Positions 19,255 to 28,032 of a DNA stretch of 64,000 bases are shown in pieces (within the stretch, counting starts at the first letter, position 1; each line of letters begins with the position of its first letter). The translations under genes were made by a program, and so were the position numbers. This stretch comes from Flavobacterium celericrescens (GTDB lineage Bacteria; Bacteroidota; Bacteroidia; Flavobacteriales; Flavobacteriaceae), in the NCBI RefSeq assembly GCF_011392075.1, contig NZ_JAAJBV010000007.1, positions 1 through 64,000 of the forward strand. The letters run 5' to 3'. The notes under the pieces are model-generated. The model had not been told where the DNA came from and made no database searches. It worked only from the letters and a program-made list of their open reading frames with translations.

Positions 19255-19629
19255 ATGGCAAGAATTGCAGGGGTAGATATACCTAAACAAAAAAGAGGAA
19301 TCATTGCTTTAACATACATATTTGGTATTGGTAAAAGCAGAGCTAAAGATATTTTAGCTAAAGCTCAAGTGAGCGAAGACAAAAAAGTTCAAGACTGGAA
19401 TGATGACGAGATCGGAGCAATCCGTGATGCTGTTTCTTATTTCAAAATTGAAGGAGAATTGCGTTCAGAAATTCAATTAAACATCAAGCGTTTAATGGAT
19501 ATTGGATGTCAAAGAGGTATTCGTCATAGAGCTGGACTTCCATTAAGAGGTCAAAGAACTAAAAACAACTCTAGAACTAGAAAAGGTAAGAGAAAAACTG
19601 TTGCTAACAAGAAAAAAGCAACTAAATAA
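19255..19629 (+). CDS. rpsM: 30S ribosomal protein S13
   Basis: Head protein forming intersubunit bridges to L5 and touching P-site tRNA with its basic tail. The 124 residues begin [15 protein letters not shown] and carry the signature [19 protein letters not shown] (about residues 85-103), followed by a Lys/Arg-rich C-terminus. First gene of the alpha-operon part; no separate promoter is evident. Confidence 0.99.
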   Translation: MARIAGVDIPKQKRGIIALTYIFGIGKSRAKDILAKAQVSEDKKVQDWNDDEIGAIRDAVSYFKIEGELRSEIQLNIKRLMDIGCQRGIRHRAGLPLRGQRTKNNSRTRKGKRKTVANKKKATK

Positions 19630-19640
19630 TAAGTAATAAT

Positions 19641-20024
19641 ATGGCTAAAGCAACTGCAAAAAAACGTAAAGTTATCGTTGAATCTTCGGGTGAAGCGCAT
19701 ATTAATGCTACTTTTAACAACATCATCATTTCTTTAACAAATAAGAAAGGTGAAGTAATTTCTTGGTCTTCAGCTGGTAAAATGGGCTTTAGAGGTTCTA
19801 AAAAGAATACTCCTTATGCAGCTCAAATGGCAGCAGAAGATTGTAGTAAAGTAGCTCTTGAAGCTGGACTAAAGAAAGTTAAAGTTTATGTGAAAGGTCC
19901 AGGAAATGGAAGAGAATCTGCAATCAGATCTATTCATAATTCTGGAGTTGAAGTTACAGAAATCATTGATGTAACTCCAATGCCACATAACGGATGTCGT
20001 CCTCCGAAAAGAAGAAGAGTATAA
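19641..20024 (+). CDS. rpsK: 30S ribosomal protein S11
   Basis: Platform protein that forms the mRNA exit path with S7. The 127 residues include [20 protein letters not shown] and the end [20 protein letters not shown] followed by RPPKRRRV, the family signature. An 84-bp structured gap with a terminator-like end follows before rpsD. Confidence 0.99.
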   Translation: MAKATAKKRKVIVESSGEAHINATFNNIIISLTNKKGEVISWSSAGKMGFRGSKKNTPYAAQMAAEDCSKVALEAGLKKVKVYVKGPGNGRESAIRSIHNSGVEVTEIIDVTPMPHNGCRPPKRRRV

Positions 20025-20038
20025 TTTAAGTATAATAT

Positions 20039-20098
20039 AGGTAGGTTTAAAATTATCGAAGGATATAGACCTGAATTCATAATTCCTACCTTTTTTAA
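20039..20098 (+). promoter_or_regulatory. Attenuator-like structured leader before rpsD
   Basis: GGTAGG (20040-20045) pairs with CCTACC (20085-20090). The stem continues with AATTAT (20051-20056) and ATAATT (20079-20084) after a 5-nt bulge. T-runs at 20091-20096 and 20099-20105 follow directly, giving an intrinsic-terminator shape that ends within about 10 nt of the rpsD ATG. A competing hairpin, AGGTTT (20043-20048) with AGACCT (20067-20072, one G-U pair), would break the terminator stem. S4 autoregulates this operon in other bacteria, so S4-controlled attenuation is the leading idea; that is inference. Confidence 0.6.
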
Positions 20099-20108
20099 TT
20101 TTTTTAAA

Positions 20109-20714
20109 ATGGCAAGATATACTGGTCCAAAAACTAAAATTGCTCGTAAATTTGGCGAAGCAATATTCGGAGAAGACAAAGCCTTCGAAAAAAGAAATTA
20201 CCCTCCAGGGCAACATGGTTTAGCTAAAAAGAGAGGTAAAAAATCTGAATATGCAGTTCAGTTAATGGAAAAGCAAAAAGCGAAGTACACTTACGGAATT
20301 CTTGAAAAACAATTCAGAAACTTATTTAAAAAAGCATCTGCTGCTTCTGGAGTAACAGGTGAAATTTTACTTCAATTATGTGAAGCTCGTTTAGATAATG
20401 TTGTTTACAGAATGGGTATTGCTCCTTCTCGTAGAGCTGCACGTCAAATCGTAGTTCACAGACACATCACTGTTAATGGTGAATTAGTAAACGTTCCTTC
20501 TTATCACTTAAAAGCGGGTGATAAAGTTGCTGTGCGTGAAAAATCAAAATCTCTTGAAGCTATTGACCGTTCTTTAGCTGCATCTTCTCAAGTTTATGAG
20601 TGGATTACTTGGAATAATGATACTAAAGAAGGTACTTTTGTTTCTGTACCTCAAAGACTTCAAATTCCAGAAAATATTAAAGAACAACTAATCGTTGAGT
20701 TGTATAACAAATAA
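20109..20714 (+). CDS. rpsD: 30S ribosomal protein S4
   Basis: Primary 16S rRNA-binding protein and fidelity factor. The 201 residues have the basic N-terminal domain without zinc-binding Cys. The S4 RNA-binding domain is [20 protein letters not shown] (about residues 95-114) with [22 protein letters not shown] in adjacent stretches. A structured, possibly regulatory leader lies immediately upstream. Confidence 0.99.
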   Translation: MARYTGPKTKIARKFGEAIFGEDKAFEKRNYPPGQHGLAKKRGKKSEYAVQLMEKQKAKYTYGILEKQFRNLFKKASAASGVTGEILLQLCEARLDNVVYRMGIAPSRRAARQIVVHRHITVNGELVNVPSYHLKAGDKVAVREKSKSLEAIDRSLAASSQVYEWITWNNDTKEGTFVSVPQRLQIPENIKEQLIVELYNK

Positions 20715-20735
20715 TAATTGACATTAGTCGAACAT

Positions 20736-21728
20736 ATGGCAATATTTAATTTTCAAAAGCCCGATAAAGTTATCATGATCGATTCTACCGATTTCGAAGG
20801 TAAATTTGAATTTAGACCTTTGGAACCTGGTTACGGATTGACTGTTGGTAATGCACTTAGAAGAGTTTTGCTTTCTTCTCTTGAAGGATATGCAATTACA
20901 TCAGTAAGAATTGAAGGTGTAGAACATGAGTTCTCTACAATTTCTGGTGTGGTTGAAGATGTTACAGAAATTATCTTAAATCTAAAACAAGTACGTTTCA
21001 AACGTCAAATTGAAGATATCGATAATGAATCTGTTTCTATTTCTCTTTCAGGAAAAGATAAAATTACTGCAGGTGATTTTCAAAAATTTATTTCTGGTTT
21101 TCAAGTATTGAATCCAGATTTAGTTATCTGTAATTTAGATAGCAAAACAACTTTGAACATGGAGCTTTCTATCGAAAAAGGTAGAGGTTATGTTCCTGCA
21201 GAAGAAAACAAGAAAAACAATGCACCAATAGGAACTATTTTTACAGATTCGATTTACACACCTGTAAAGAATGTAAAATATTCTATTGAAAATTTCCGTG
21301 TGGAACAAAAAACTGATTACGAAAAATTAGTTTTTGAAATTATTACAGACGGTTCTATTCATCCTAAAGACGCATTAACTGAAGCAGCTAAAACGTTGAT
21401 TCACCACTTTATGTTGTTTTCTGATGAGAGAATTACTCTTGAGGCTGATGAAATTGCTCAAACTGAGTCTTATGATGAAGAATCACTTCATATGAGACAG
21501 TTATTGAAAACTAAATTAGTTGATATGGACTTGTCAGTTAGAGCATTAAATTGTTTAAAAGCGGCTGAAGTTGATACATTAGGTGATTTAGTATCTTTCA
21601 ATAAGAACGACTTAATGAAGTTCCGTAATTTTGGTAAAAAATCATTAACTGAATTAGATGAGTTAGTGGCAAATAAAAACCTAACTTTCGGAATGGATTT
21701 AACTAAATACAAGTTAGATAAAGAATAA
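20736..21728 (+). CDS. rpoA: DNA-directed RNA polymerase subunit alpha
   Basis: Alpha subunit, which nucleates RNA polymerase assembly and contacts regulators and upstream DNA. The 330-residue protein has the N-terminal dimerisation domain with [20 protein letters not shown] (about residues 29-48). The flexible linker is followed by the C-terminal helix-hairpin-helix domain with [15 protein letters not shown] and [20 protein letters not shown] 18 bp upstream would add six residues, but the ATG at 20736 (MAIFNFQKP) fits the family start. Confidence 0.98.
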   Translation: MAIFNFQKPDKVIMIDSTDFEGKFEFRPLEPGYGLTVGNALRRVLLSSLEGYAITSVRIEGVEHEFSTISGVVEDVTEIILNLKQVRFKRQIEDIDNESVSISLSGKDKITAGDFQKFISGFQVLNPDLVICNLDSKTTLNMELSIEKGRGYVPAEENKKNNAPIGTIFTDSIYTPVKNVKYSIENFRVEQKTDYEKLVFEIITDGSIHPKDALTEAAKTLIHHFMLFSDERITLEADEIAQTESYDEESLHMRQLLKTKLVDMDLSVRALNCLKAAEVDTLGDLVSFNKNDLMKFRNFGKKSLTELDELVANKNLTFGMDLTKYKLDKE

Positions 21729-21765
21729 TTGCTTCATATTTTGCGCTCCGAAAGGATTGAAGCAA
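21729..21765 (+). other. Hairpin with GAAA tetraloop in the rpoA-rplQ gap
   Basis: TTGCTTCA (21729-21736) pairs with TGAAGCAA (21758-21765), directly after the rpoA stop. Inside, TCC-GAAA-GGA (21747-21756) forms a small stem capped by a GNRA-type tetraloop. No T-run follows, so it is not a terminator. It may stabilise or process the mRNA or bind a ribosomal protein that tunes rplQ expression. Confidence 0.6.
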
Positions 21766-21788
21766 GATGAAGATAAATAATAGACGTC

Positions 21789-22271
21789 ATGAGACACGGA
21801 AAAAAATTCAATCATTTAAGTAGACAAAAAGGACATAGAGCTGCTATGTTAGCTAATATGGCTTGTTCTTTAATCGAACATAAACGTATCAACACTACTG
21901 TTGCTAAAGCGAAAGCTTTAAAACAATTTGTTGAACCATTAGTTACAAAATCAAAAGAAGATACTACTCACAACCGTCGTATTTGTTTTTCTTACTTAAG
22001 AAACAAATATGCAGTTACAGAACTTTTCAGAGAAGTTGCTGCTAAAGTAGGTGACCGTCCAGGAGGATACACTCGTATCATCAAGTTAGGAAACCGTTTA
22101 GGAGATAACGCTGATATGGCAATGATTGAGTTAGTAGATTTCAACACATTGTATAATGGTGGTAAAAAAGAAGTTAAGAAAACGACTCGTCGTGGAAAAG
22201 CTAAAAAAGCTGAAGGTACTCCTGAAGCTCCAGCAGCTGAAACTTCTGAAAACACTGAAGCTACAGAATAA
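21789..22271 (+). CDS. rplQ: 50S ribosomal protein L17
   Basis: Exit-tunnel-side large-subunit protein and last gene of the superoperon. The 160 residues begin [20 protein letters not shown] and contain the signature [16 protein letters not shown] (about residues 30-45). About 35 extra residues at the C-terminus are Ala/Glu/Thr-rich and look disordered; such tails are common in Bacteroidota. An intrinsic terminator follows. Confidence 0.99.
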   Translation: MRHGKKFNHLSRQKGHRAAMLANMACSLIEHKRINTTVAKAKALKQFVEPLVTKSKEDTTHNRRICFSYLRNKYAVTELFREVAAKVGDRPGGYTRIIKLGNRLGDNADMAMIELVDFNTLYNGGKKEVKKTTRRGKAKKAEGTPEAPAAETSENTEATE

Positions 22272-22298
22272 TCATGATATCATTCATGTAAAAATAAT

Positions 22299-22332
22299 AA
22301 GGATAGACTTTTTTAAGTTTATCCTTTTTTTT
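22299..22332 (+). terminator. Intrinsic terminator of the ribosomal superoperon
   Basis: AAGGATAGACTT (22299-22310) pairs with AAGTTTATCCTT (22315-22326), including one G-T wobble, around a TTTT loop and is followed by a long T-run. It lies 27 bp after the rplQ stop. Confidence 0.9.
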
Positions 22333-22375
22333 TGGTTTTACGAATCAAACATTTTCTTAAAACAACTTTTATAAC

Positions 22376-22383
22376 TAAATTTG
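22376..22383 (+). promoter_or_regulatory. -7 promoter element of carA
   Basis: TAAATTTG matches TAnnTTTG. The TTG that could serve as an earlier carA start (22381) lies inside this box and so upstream of the transcription start. This supports the ATG at 22405. The -33 part is weak. Confidence 0.6.
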
Positions 22384-22404
22384 CATTCACAACAACACAA
22401 CACA

Positions 22405-23514
22405 ATGAAATACAACAATCGTTCTAAAGCCGTTTTACTTCTTAAAGACGGTACTATTTTTCACGGAAAATCAATCGGAATTGAAGGTGTAACTTTTGGT
22501 GAAGTCGCTTTTAACACAGGAACAACAGGGTATCAAGAAATTTTTACAGATCCTTCTTATTTCGGTCAAATCATGGTTACTACCAATGCGCACATTGGAA
22601 ATTATGGTGTGAATGAGAAAGAAGTAGAATCAGATTCAGTGAAAATTTCAGGATTAGTTTGTAAAAATTTCAGCTTTAATTTTTCACGCGAAGACGCAAC
22701 TGAAAGTTTATTTGATTATTTAAACAAGCAAAATCTTATTGTAATTTCCGATGTTGATACAAGAGCATTGGTAAGTTATATCAGAGATAACGGTGCAATG
22801 AATGCGGTTATTTGTACGGATGGAACTCCGATTGAAGAATTAAAAGAAAGATTAGCAAATGTTCCAGATATGAATGGTTTGGAATTGGCTTCTAAAGTAT
22901 CTACTAAAGAACCATATTTCTTTGGTGAACAATCGGCTAAATATAAAATATCAGCTTTAGATTTAGGAATTAAAACAAATATTCTCAGAAATTTGGCTAA
23001 GAGAGATTGTTATATCAAAGTTTTCCCATATAACGCTTCATTTGAGGATTTGAAAGCATTTAATCCGGATGGTTATTTCTTATCAAACGGACCTGGTGAC
23101 CCGGAGCCATTAGAAACTGCTCAAGAAGTTGCACGTCAAATTTTAAATGAGAATAAACCATTATTTGGGATTTGTTTAGGGCACCAAATTATTGGTTTAG
23201 CCAACGGAATTTCAACATATAAGATGTTCAACGGCCATCGTGGAATCAATCATCCAGTAAAAAATGTAATTACAGGAAAAGGTGAAATTACTTCTCAAAA
23301 TCACGGTTTTGCTATCGTAAGAGAAGAATTAGACAAGCATCCTGATTTCGAATTAACTCACGAGCATTTGAATGACGGAACTGTAGCAGGGATGAGAATG
23401 AAATCGAAAAACTGTTTTTCAGTGCAATATCACCCAGAAGCTAGCCCTGGACCACATGATTCAAGCTATTTATTTGACCAATTTATTGAAAATATAAAAA
23501 CTGCAAGCAACTAA
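22405..23514 (+). CDS. carA: Carbamoyl-phosphate synthase small (glutaminase) subunit
   Basis: Supplies ammonia from glutamine to CarB to make carbamoyl phosphate for pyrimidine and arginine synthesis. The protein from the ATG at 22405 has 369 residues. The N-terminal CPSase domain includes VAFNTGTTGYQEIFTDPSY. The C-terminal class I glutamine amidotransferase domain has the nucleophile Cys257 in GICLGHQ and the His343/Glu345 pair in YHPEASPGPHD. carB is not adjacent; eno follows 101 bp downstream with its own -7 box. Confidence 0.97.
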   Translation: MKYNNRSKAVLLLKDGTIFHGKSIGIEGVTFGEVAFNTGTTGYQEIFTDPSYFGQIMVTTNAHIGNYGVNEKEVESDSVKISGLVCKNFSFNFSREDATESLFDYLNKQNLIVISDVDTRALVSYIRDNGAMNAVICTDGTPIEELKERLANVPDMNGLELASKVSTKEPYFFGEQSAKYKISALDLGIKTNILRNLAKRDCYIKVFPYNASFEDLKAFNPDGYFLSNGPGDPEPLETAQEVARQILNENKPLFGICLGHQIIGLANGISTYKMFNGHRGINHPVKNVITGKGEITSQNHGFAIVREELDKHPDFELTHEHLNDGTVAGMRMKSKNCFSVQYHPEASPGPHDSSYLFDQFIENIKTASN

Positions 23515-23569
23515 AACGTTATCGTTTATAAGTTTTTAGAGTTTTTAAAAATCATTGTAGTTTAAATTA

Positions 23570-23577
23570 TAAATTTG
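23570..23577 (+). promoter_or_regulatory. -7 promoter element of eno
   Basis: TAAATTTG lies 38 bp before the eno ATG. A clear -33 TTG at 17-23 bp distance is not visible, so this is a partial match. A short inverted repeat (AAACG/CGTTT) lies just after the carA stop. Confidence 0.5.
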
Positions 23578-23603
23578 TTATTATTCAAAAGATAGTAACT
23601 TAA

Positions 23604-24911
<1,308 letters not shown>

Positions 24912-24930
24912 ATATTTTAATAATATTTTT

Positions 24931-24967
24931 AAAATCCTGTTATAATTTATTTATAGCAGGATTTTTT
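24931..24967 (+). terminator. Intrinsic terminator after eno
   Basis: AAAATCCTGTTATAA (24931-24945) pairs with TTATAGCAGGATTTT (24951-24965) over 15 bp with one wobble and a 5-base loop. A T-run follows, 20 bp after the eno stop. Confidence 0.92.
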
Positions 24968-25077
24968 CATGTATATTATTTAACCATAAATTATAATAAT
25001 TTTCTTTATTGTTCGAGGATTATTTGTTAAATTCGCAAAATACATAAATATTTATCAAAAAAACACATTATAATTAT

Positions 25078-26361
25078 ATGTCAAAAACTGCAATATTAGA
25101 GCTTGATGGCAAAAAGTATGAGTTCCCGGTAATTGTTGGGACTGAAAATGAGGTTGCTATCGACATAGACAAGTTACGAAGTGCCTCTGGTGCTATCACA
25201 ATTGATCCTGGATATAAAAACTCTGGGTCGTGTACAAGTGAGATTACTTTTTTAGATGGTGAAGAAGGAATTTTACGTTATAGAGGATATTCAATAGAAG
25301 ATTTAGCAGATAAAGCTGATTTTCTGGAAGTTTCTTATTTGTTAATCTTTGGAGAACTTCCTACAGCAGAACAATTAGAAAAATTTGAAAATGATATTAG
25401 AAAGTACACTTTAGTTAGTGAAGAGATGAAAAGCATCATAGATGGTTTTCCTAGAACAGCTCATCCAATGGGTGTTTTGGCTTCATTAACAAGTGCTTTA
25501 ACTGCTTTTAATCCTAAGTCTGTGAATCCTCACAACGAAAAAGAAATGTATGATGCAGTTTGTAAAACTATGGGTAAATTCTTAGTAATTGCTACATGGA
25601 CTTACAGAAAAACAATGGGATATCCATTAAATTACTACGATAATACAAAAGGATACGTTGATAATTTCATGCGCTTAATGTTTGAATTGCCAACTGGACC
25701 TTATAAAGCTGACCCAAAAGTAGTAGCTGCTTTAGATAAATTATTCATCTTACACGCAGACCACGAACAAAACTGTTCTACTTCTACTGTAAGAATTGTA
25801 GGTTCATCTCATGCTGGATTATTTGCTTCTATTTCTGCAGGAGTTTCTGCACTTTGGGGGCCACTTCACGGTGGAGCTAACCAAGCGGTTTTAGAAATGT
25901 TACAAGAAATTCATGATAATGGTGGTGATGTTGCTAAATTCGTTTTAAAAGCAAAAGATAAAGACGATCCGTTCCGTTTAATGGGATTTGGTCACCGAGT
26001 TTATAAAAACTTTGATCCAAGAGCAACAATCATTAAAAAAGCAGCTGATGATGTATTAAACTCGTTAGGAGTTGATGATCCATTATTAGATATTGCAAAA
26101 CAATTAGAAAAAGTAGCTTTAGAAGACGAATATTTCAAATCAAGAAACTTATATCCAAATGTAGATTTTTATTCAGGAATCATCTACCGTGCAATGGGAA
26201 TTCCGGTTGAAATGTTTACAGTGTTATTCGCTATTGGTCGTTTACCAGGTTGGATTGCACAATGGAAAGAAATGAGAGTGAATAAAGAACCAATTGGTCG
26301 TCCAAGACAAGTTTATACAGGTTATACATTACGACCTTTCAAAGAAGTAAAAGACAGATAA
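25078..26361 (+). CDS. gltA: Citrate synthase
   Basis: First TCA-cycle enzyme, condensing acetyl-CoA and oxaloacetate. The 427-residue length fits the bacterial type II group. Visible motifs are the DPGYKNSGSCTSEITFLDGE and GILRYRGYSIEDLA segments near the start and HADHEQNCSTSTVRIVGSS. WGPLHGGANQAVLEML carries the first catalytic His, and MGFGHRVYKNFDPRA the second with the acyl-CoA Arg. The end RPRQVYTGYTLRPF is typical. A near-consensus -7 box (TAAATTCG, 25028-25035) lies about 42 bp upstream. Confidence 0.98.
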   Translation: MSKTAILELDGKKYEFPVIVGTENEVAIDIDKLRSASGAITIDPGYKNSGSCTSEITFLDGEEGILRYRGYSIEDLADKADFLEVSYLLIFGELPTAEQLEKFENDIRKYTLVSEEMKSIIDGFPRTAHPMGVLASLTSALTAFNPKSVNPHNEKEMYDAVCKTMGKFLVIATWTYRKTMGYPLNYYDNTKGYVDNFMRLMFELPTGPYKADPKVVAALDKLFILHADHEQNCSTSTVRIVGSSHAGLFASISAGVSALWGPLHGGANQAVLEMLQEIHDNGGDVAKFVLKAKDKDDPFRLMGFGHRVYKNFDPRATIIKKAADDVLNSLGVDDPLLDIAKQLEKVALEDEYFKSRNLYPNVDFYSGIIYRAMGIPVEMFTVLFAIGRLPGWIAQWKEMRVNKEPIGRPRQVYTGYTLRPFKEVKDR

Positions 26362-26365
26362 TCAT

Positions 26366-26396
26366 AAAAAATCCCACTACAATTAGTGGGATTTTT
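26366..26396. terminator. Bidirectional terminator between gltA and the LEA-like gene
   Basis: AAAAAATCCCACTA (26366-26379) pairs with TAGTGGGATTTTT (26384-26396) around loop CAAT. A-run on one side and T-run on the other allow termination of both convergent genes. Confidence 0.92.
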
Positions 26397-26414
26397 GTTT
26401 TATAAGTTTAGAAT

Positions 26415-26786
26415 TTATTCAGTAGGTTTTTGTGCTTCCTCTTCTGTATTTCCTGTTAAATCTTCTACTTTATCTTCTACAGTTTCAGCTGCATTTTGTA
26501 ATGATTCTTTTAAGTTGTGTGCTTTTTCTTCCACCCAACCAGCTGCTTCTGCGGTTTTTTCTTTAGCGACATCAACAAATTCGTTTACTTTTTCTGGTAC
26601 GCCCATTTCTTCAAGTTTGCCTGAAACTTTTTCGGCTACATTTTCAACCGTTTCTTTTACATCTTCTGCTACATCGGCAGCTTTTTCTGCTACACTTTCT
26701 GCAACTTCGCTTAAATTTTCTTTTGCGCTTTCTGCTGTTTGTTTAGCTTTTCCAAAAAGAGAGCTAAAAAAATTTGATAATCCCAT
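26415..26786 (-). CDS. LEA-like / YtxH-like amphipathic helical protein of unknown function
   Basis: The 123-residue protein is built almost entirely of Ala, Glu, Lys and Val in repeated short amphipathic units such as ESVAEKAADVAEDV and KETVENVAEKV (roughly residues 18-60, again 70-110). It has no Cys, one short aromatic N-terminal patch (MGLSNFFSSLFGK) and an acidic tail. This composition resembles late-embryogenesis-abundant group 3 and YtxH/apolipoprotein-like proteins linked with stress or membrane-surface binding. The function is not established. It has its own promoter (26812-26840). A plus-strand frame over the same bases is its antisense shadow. Confidence 0.8.
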   Translation of the reverse strand: MGLSNFFSSLFGKAKQTAESAKENLSEVAESVAEKAADVAEDVKETVENVAEKVSGKLEEMGVPEKVNEFVDVAKEKTAEAAGWVEEKAHNLKESLQNAAETVEDKVEDLTGNTEEEAQKPTE

Positions 26787-26811
26787 GATAATTTGATTTT
26801 TAAGTTCTTAT

Positions 26812-26840
26812 CAAATGTAGTGAAAAATTATGAATTTCAA
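26812..26840 (-). promoter_or_regulatory. Promoter of the LEA-like gene
   Basis: On the minus strand, TTG (26840-26838) and TACATTTG (26819-26812) are 18 bp apart, a good -33/-7 match. The box ends 25 bp before the ATG at 26786. Confidence 0.7.
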
Positions 26841-26898
26841 GAAGTTGAATATGTGAAATAAACCAATAAATGGCAATAACTATATCGTTTGCTTTTTT

Positions 26899-26906
26899 TA
26901 TATTTG
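26899..26906 (+). promoter_or_regulatory. -7 promoter element of the pentein operon
   Basis: TATATTTG lies 43 bp before the ATG at 26950. A TTTG is present only 7 bp upstream, too close to be a proper -33, so the -33 element is uncertain. Confidence 0.5.
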
Positions 26907-26949
26907 CCATATTAGCGAAACCAATAAACGCAATCAAAAAACTAAAGTT

Positions 26950-27864
26950 ATGTTACAATTAAATGTAAAAAACGAAACATCACGATTAAGGGCAGTGGTG
27001 TTAGGAACTGCTTTAAGTAATGGTCCAACACCTACAATAGAAGAAGCTTATGATCCAAAATCATTAGAACATATCAAAGCAGGTACATATCCTGTAGAAG
27101 CTGATATGATTAAAGAAATGGAAGCTTTTAACGCTGTATTTCAAAAATATGATGTAAAAGTTTTTAGACCACAAATAATTGAAAATTATAACCAAATTTT
27201 CGCAAGAGACATTGGGTTTGTTATAGATGATATTTTTATTAAAGCAAATATTTTACCAGATAGAGAGCGTGAATTAGATGCAATTCAGTATGTTATTGAT
27301 CAAATTGATCCCAAAAAAGTAGTGCGTCCTCCAGAAGAAGTTCATATCGAAGGTGGCGATGTAATGCCTTGGAACGATTATATTTTTATCGGAACGTACA
27401 AAGGTTCAGATTATAAAGATTATATTACTGCAAGAACTAACATGCAAGGTGTGAATTATATTAAAGAATTATTTCCAAATAAAATTGTGAAGGAGTTCGA
27501 CTTAGTAAAATCGAAAATTGAACCTCGTGATAATGCATTGCATTTAGATTGTTGTTTTCAACCTGTTGGAACAGACAAAGGAATTATTTACAAAAGTGGT
27601 TTCCGTGAAGAAGCCGATTATATGTTTTTAGTAAATTTATTCGGAAAAGAAAACTTATTTCACATCGAGAGAGAAGAAATGTATCACATGAATTCAAATG
27701 TGTTTTCCATCGCTCCTGATGTAGTGGTTTCCGAAAAAAACTTTACCAGATTAAACAATTGGCTTCGTGAAAACGGATTTACAGTAGAAGAAATTCCCTA
27801 CGCAGAAATTGCAAAACAAGAAGGTTTGTTAAGATGTTCAACTTTACCTTTAATTAGAGATTAG
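26950..27864 (+). CDS. Amidinotransferase-like pentein enzyme (arginine-modifying superfamily)
   Basis: A guanidine-group modifying enzyme of the pentein fold, which includes glycine amidinotransferase, arginine deiminase and dimethylarginine hydrolase. The 304 residues carry the superfamily residues: FARDIGF (Asp87), EGGD (134-137), His198 in ALHLDCCF and the nucleophile Cys296 in LLRCSTLPL. The substrate cannot be fixed from sequence; arginine or a derivative is likely. It is the first gene of a probable three-gene unit. It is followed after 3 bp by a 54-codon membrane-protein gene and then by ctlX, another pentein enzyme, which suggests a joint role in arginine/citrulline turnover. Confidence 0.85.
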   Translation: MLQLNVKNETSRLRAVVLGTALSNGPTPTIEEAYDPKSLEHIKAGTYPVEADMIKEMEAFNAVFQKYDVKVFRPQIIENYNQIFARDIGFVIDDIFIKANILPDRERELDAIQYVIDQIDPKKVVRPPEEVHIEGGDVMPWNDYIFIGTYKGSDYKDYITARTNMQGVNYIKELFPNKIVKEFDLVKSKIEPRDNALHLDCCFQPVGTDKGIIYKSGFREEADYMFLVNLFGKENLFHIEREEMYHMNSNVFSIAPDVVVSEKNFTRLNNWLRENGFTVEEIPYAEIAKQEGLLRCSTLPLIRD

Positions 27865-27867
27865 GTT

Positions 27868-28032
27868 ATGCTTACTACAATCTATTTTTATGTGGTTTTT
27901 CCAATAATTATTGTAAGTGCAATAGTGTATGTTGTTAAGAACACTAAAAATCCAAATAAAAATAATGTCGTAATTAAAAAATACGATTTATCAGAAAAAA
28001 ATAAAGAAGAAAAACATGAACCAAACAACTAA
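27868..28032 (+). CDS. Small single-span membrane protein, unknown, between two pentein genes
   Basis: An uninterrupted 54-codon frame starts with ATG 3 bp after the amidinotransferase-like gene and ends 17 bp inside ctlX. The translation has one hydrophobic segment (about residues 5-23: IYFYVVFPIIIVSAIVYVV) followed by a strongly charged tail rich in Lys, Glu and Asn (KYDLSEKNKEEKHEPNN). This looks like a membrane anchor with a cytosolic basic tail. The tight spacing and overlap suggest it is cotranslated with both enzymes. No family is recognised; it could tether one of them to the membrane, but that is inference. It is too short for many gene callers. Confidence 0.65.
   Translation: MLTTIYFYVVFPIIIVSAIVYVVKNTKNPNKNNVVIKKYDLSEKNKEEKHEPNN

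Noticed and set aside
19869..20216. Minus-strand frames across rpsK-rpsD
   Set aside because: They overlap coding of S11 and S4 and the structured leader; no promoter or domain supports them.
23514..23530. Small inverted repeat AAACG/CGTTT after carA as a terminator
   Set aside because: Only five pairs and no T-run directly behind it; too weak to call.
26386..26796. Plus-strand 136-codon frame rich in Ser, Phe and Ala
   Set aside because: It is the antisense shadow of the LEA-like gene on the minus strand, which has a promoter, a typical composition and a terminator. The plus frame overlaps the gltA terminator.
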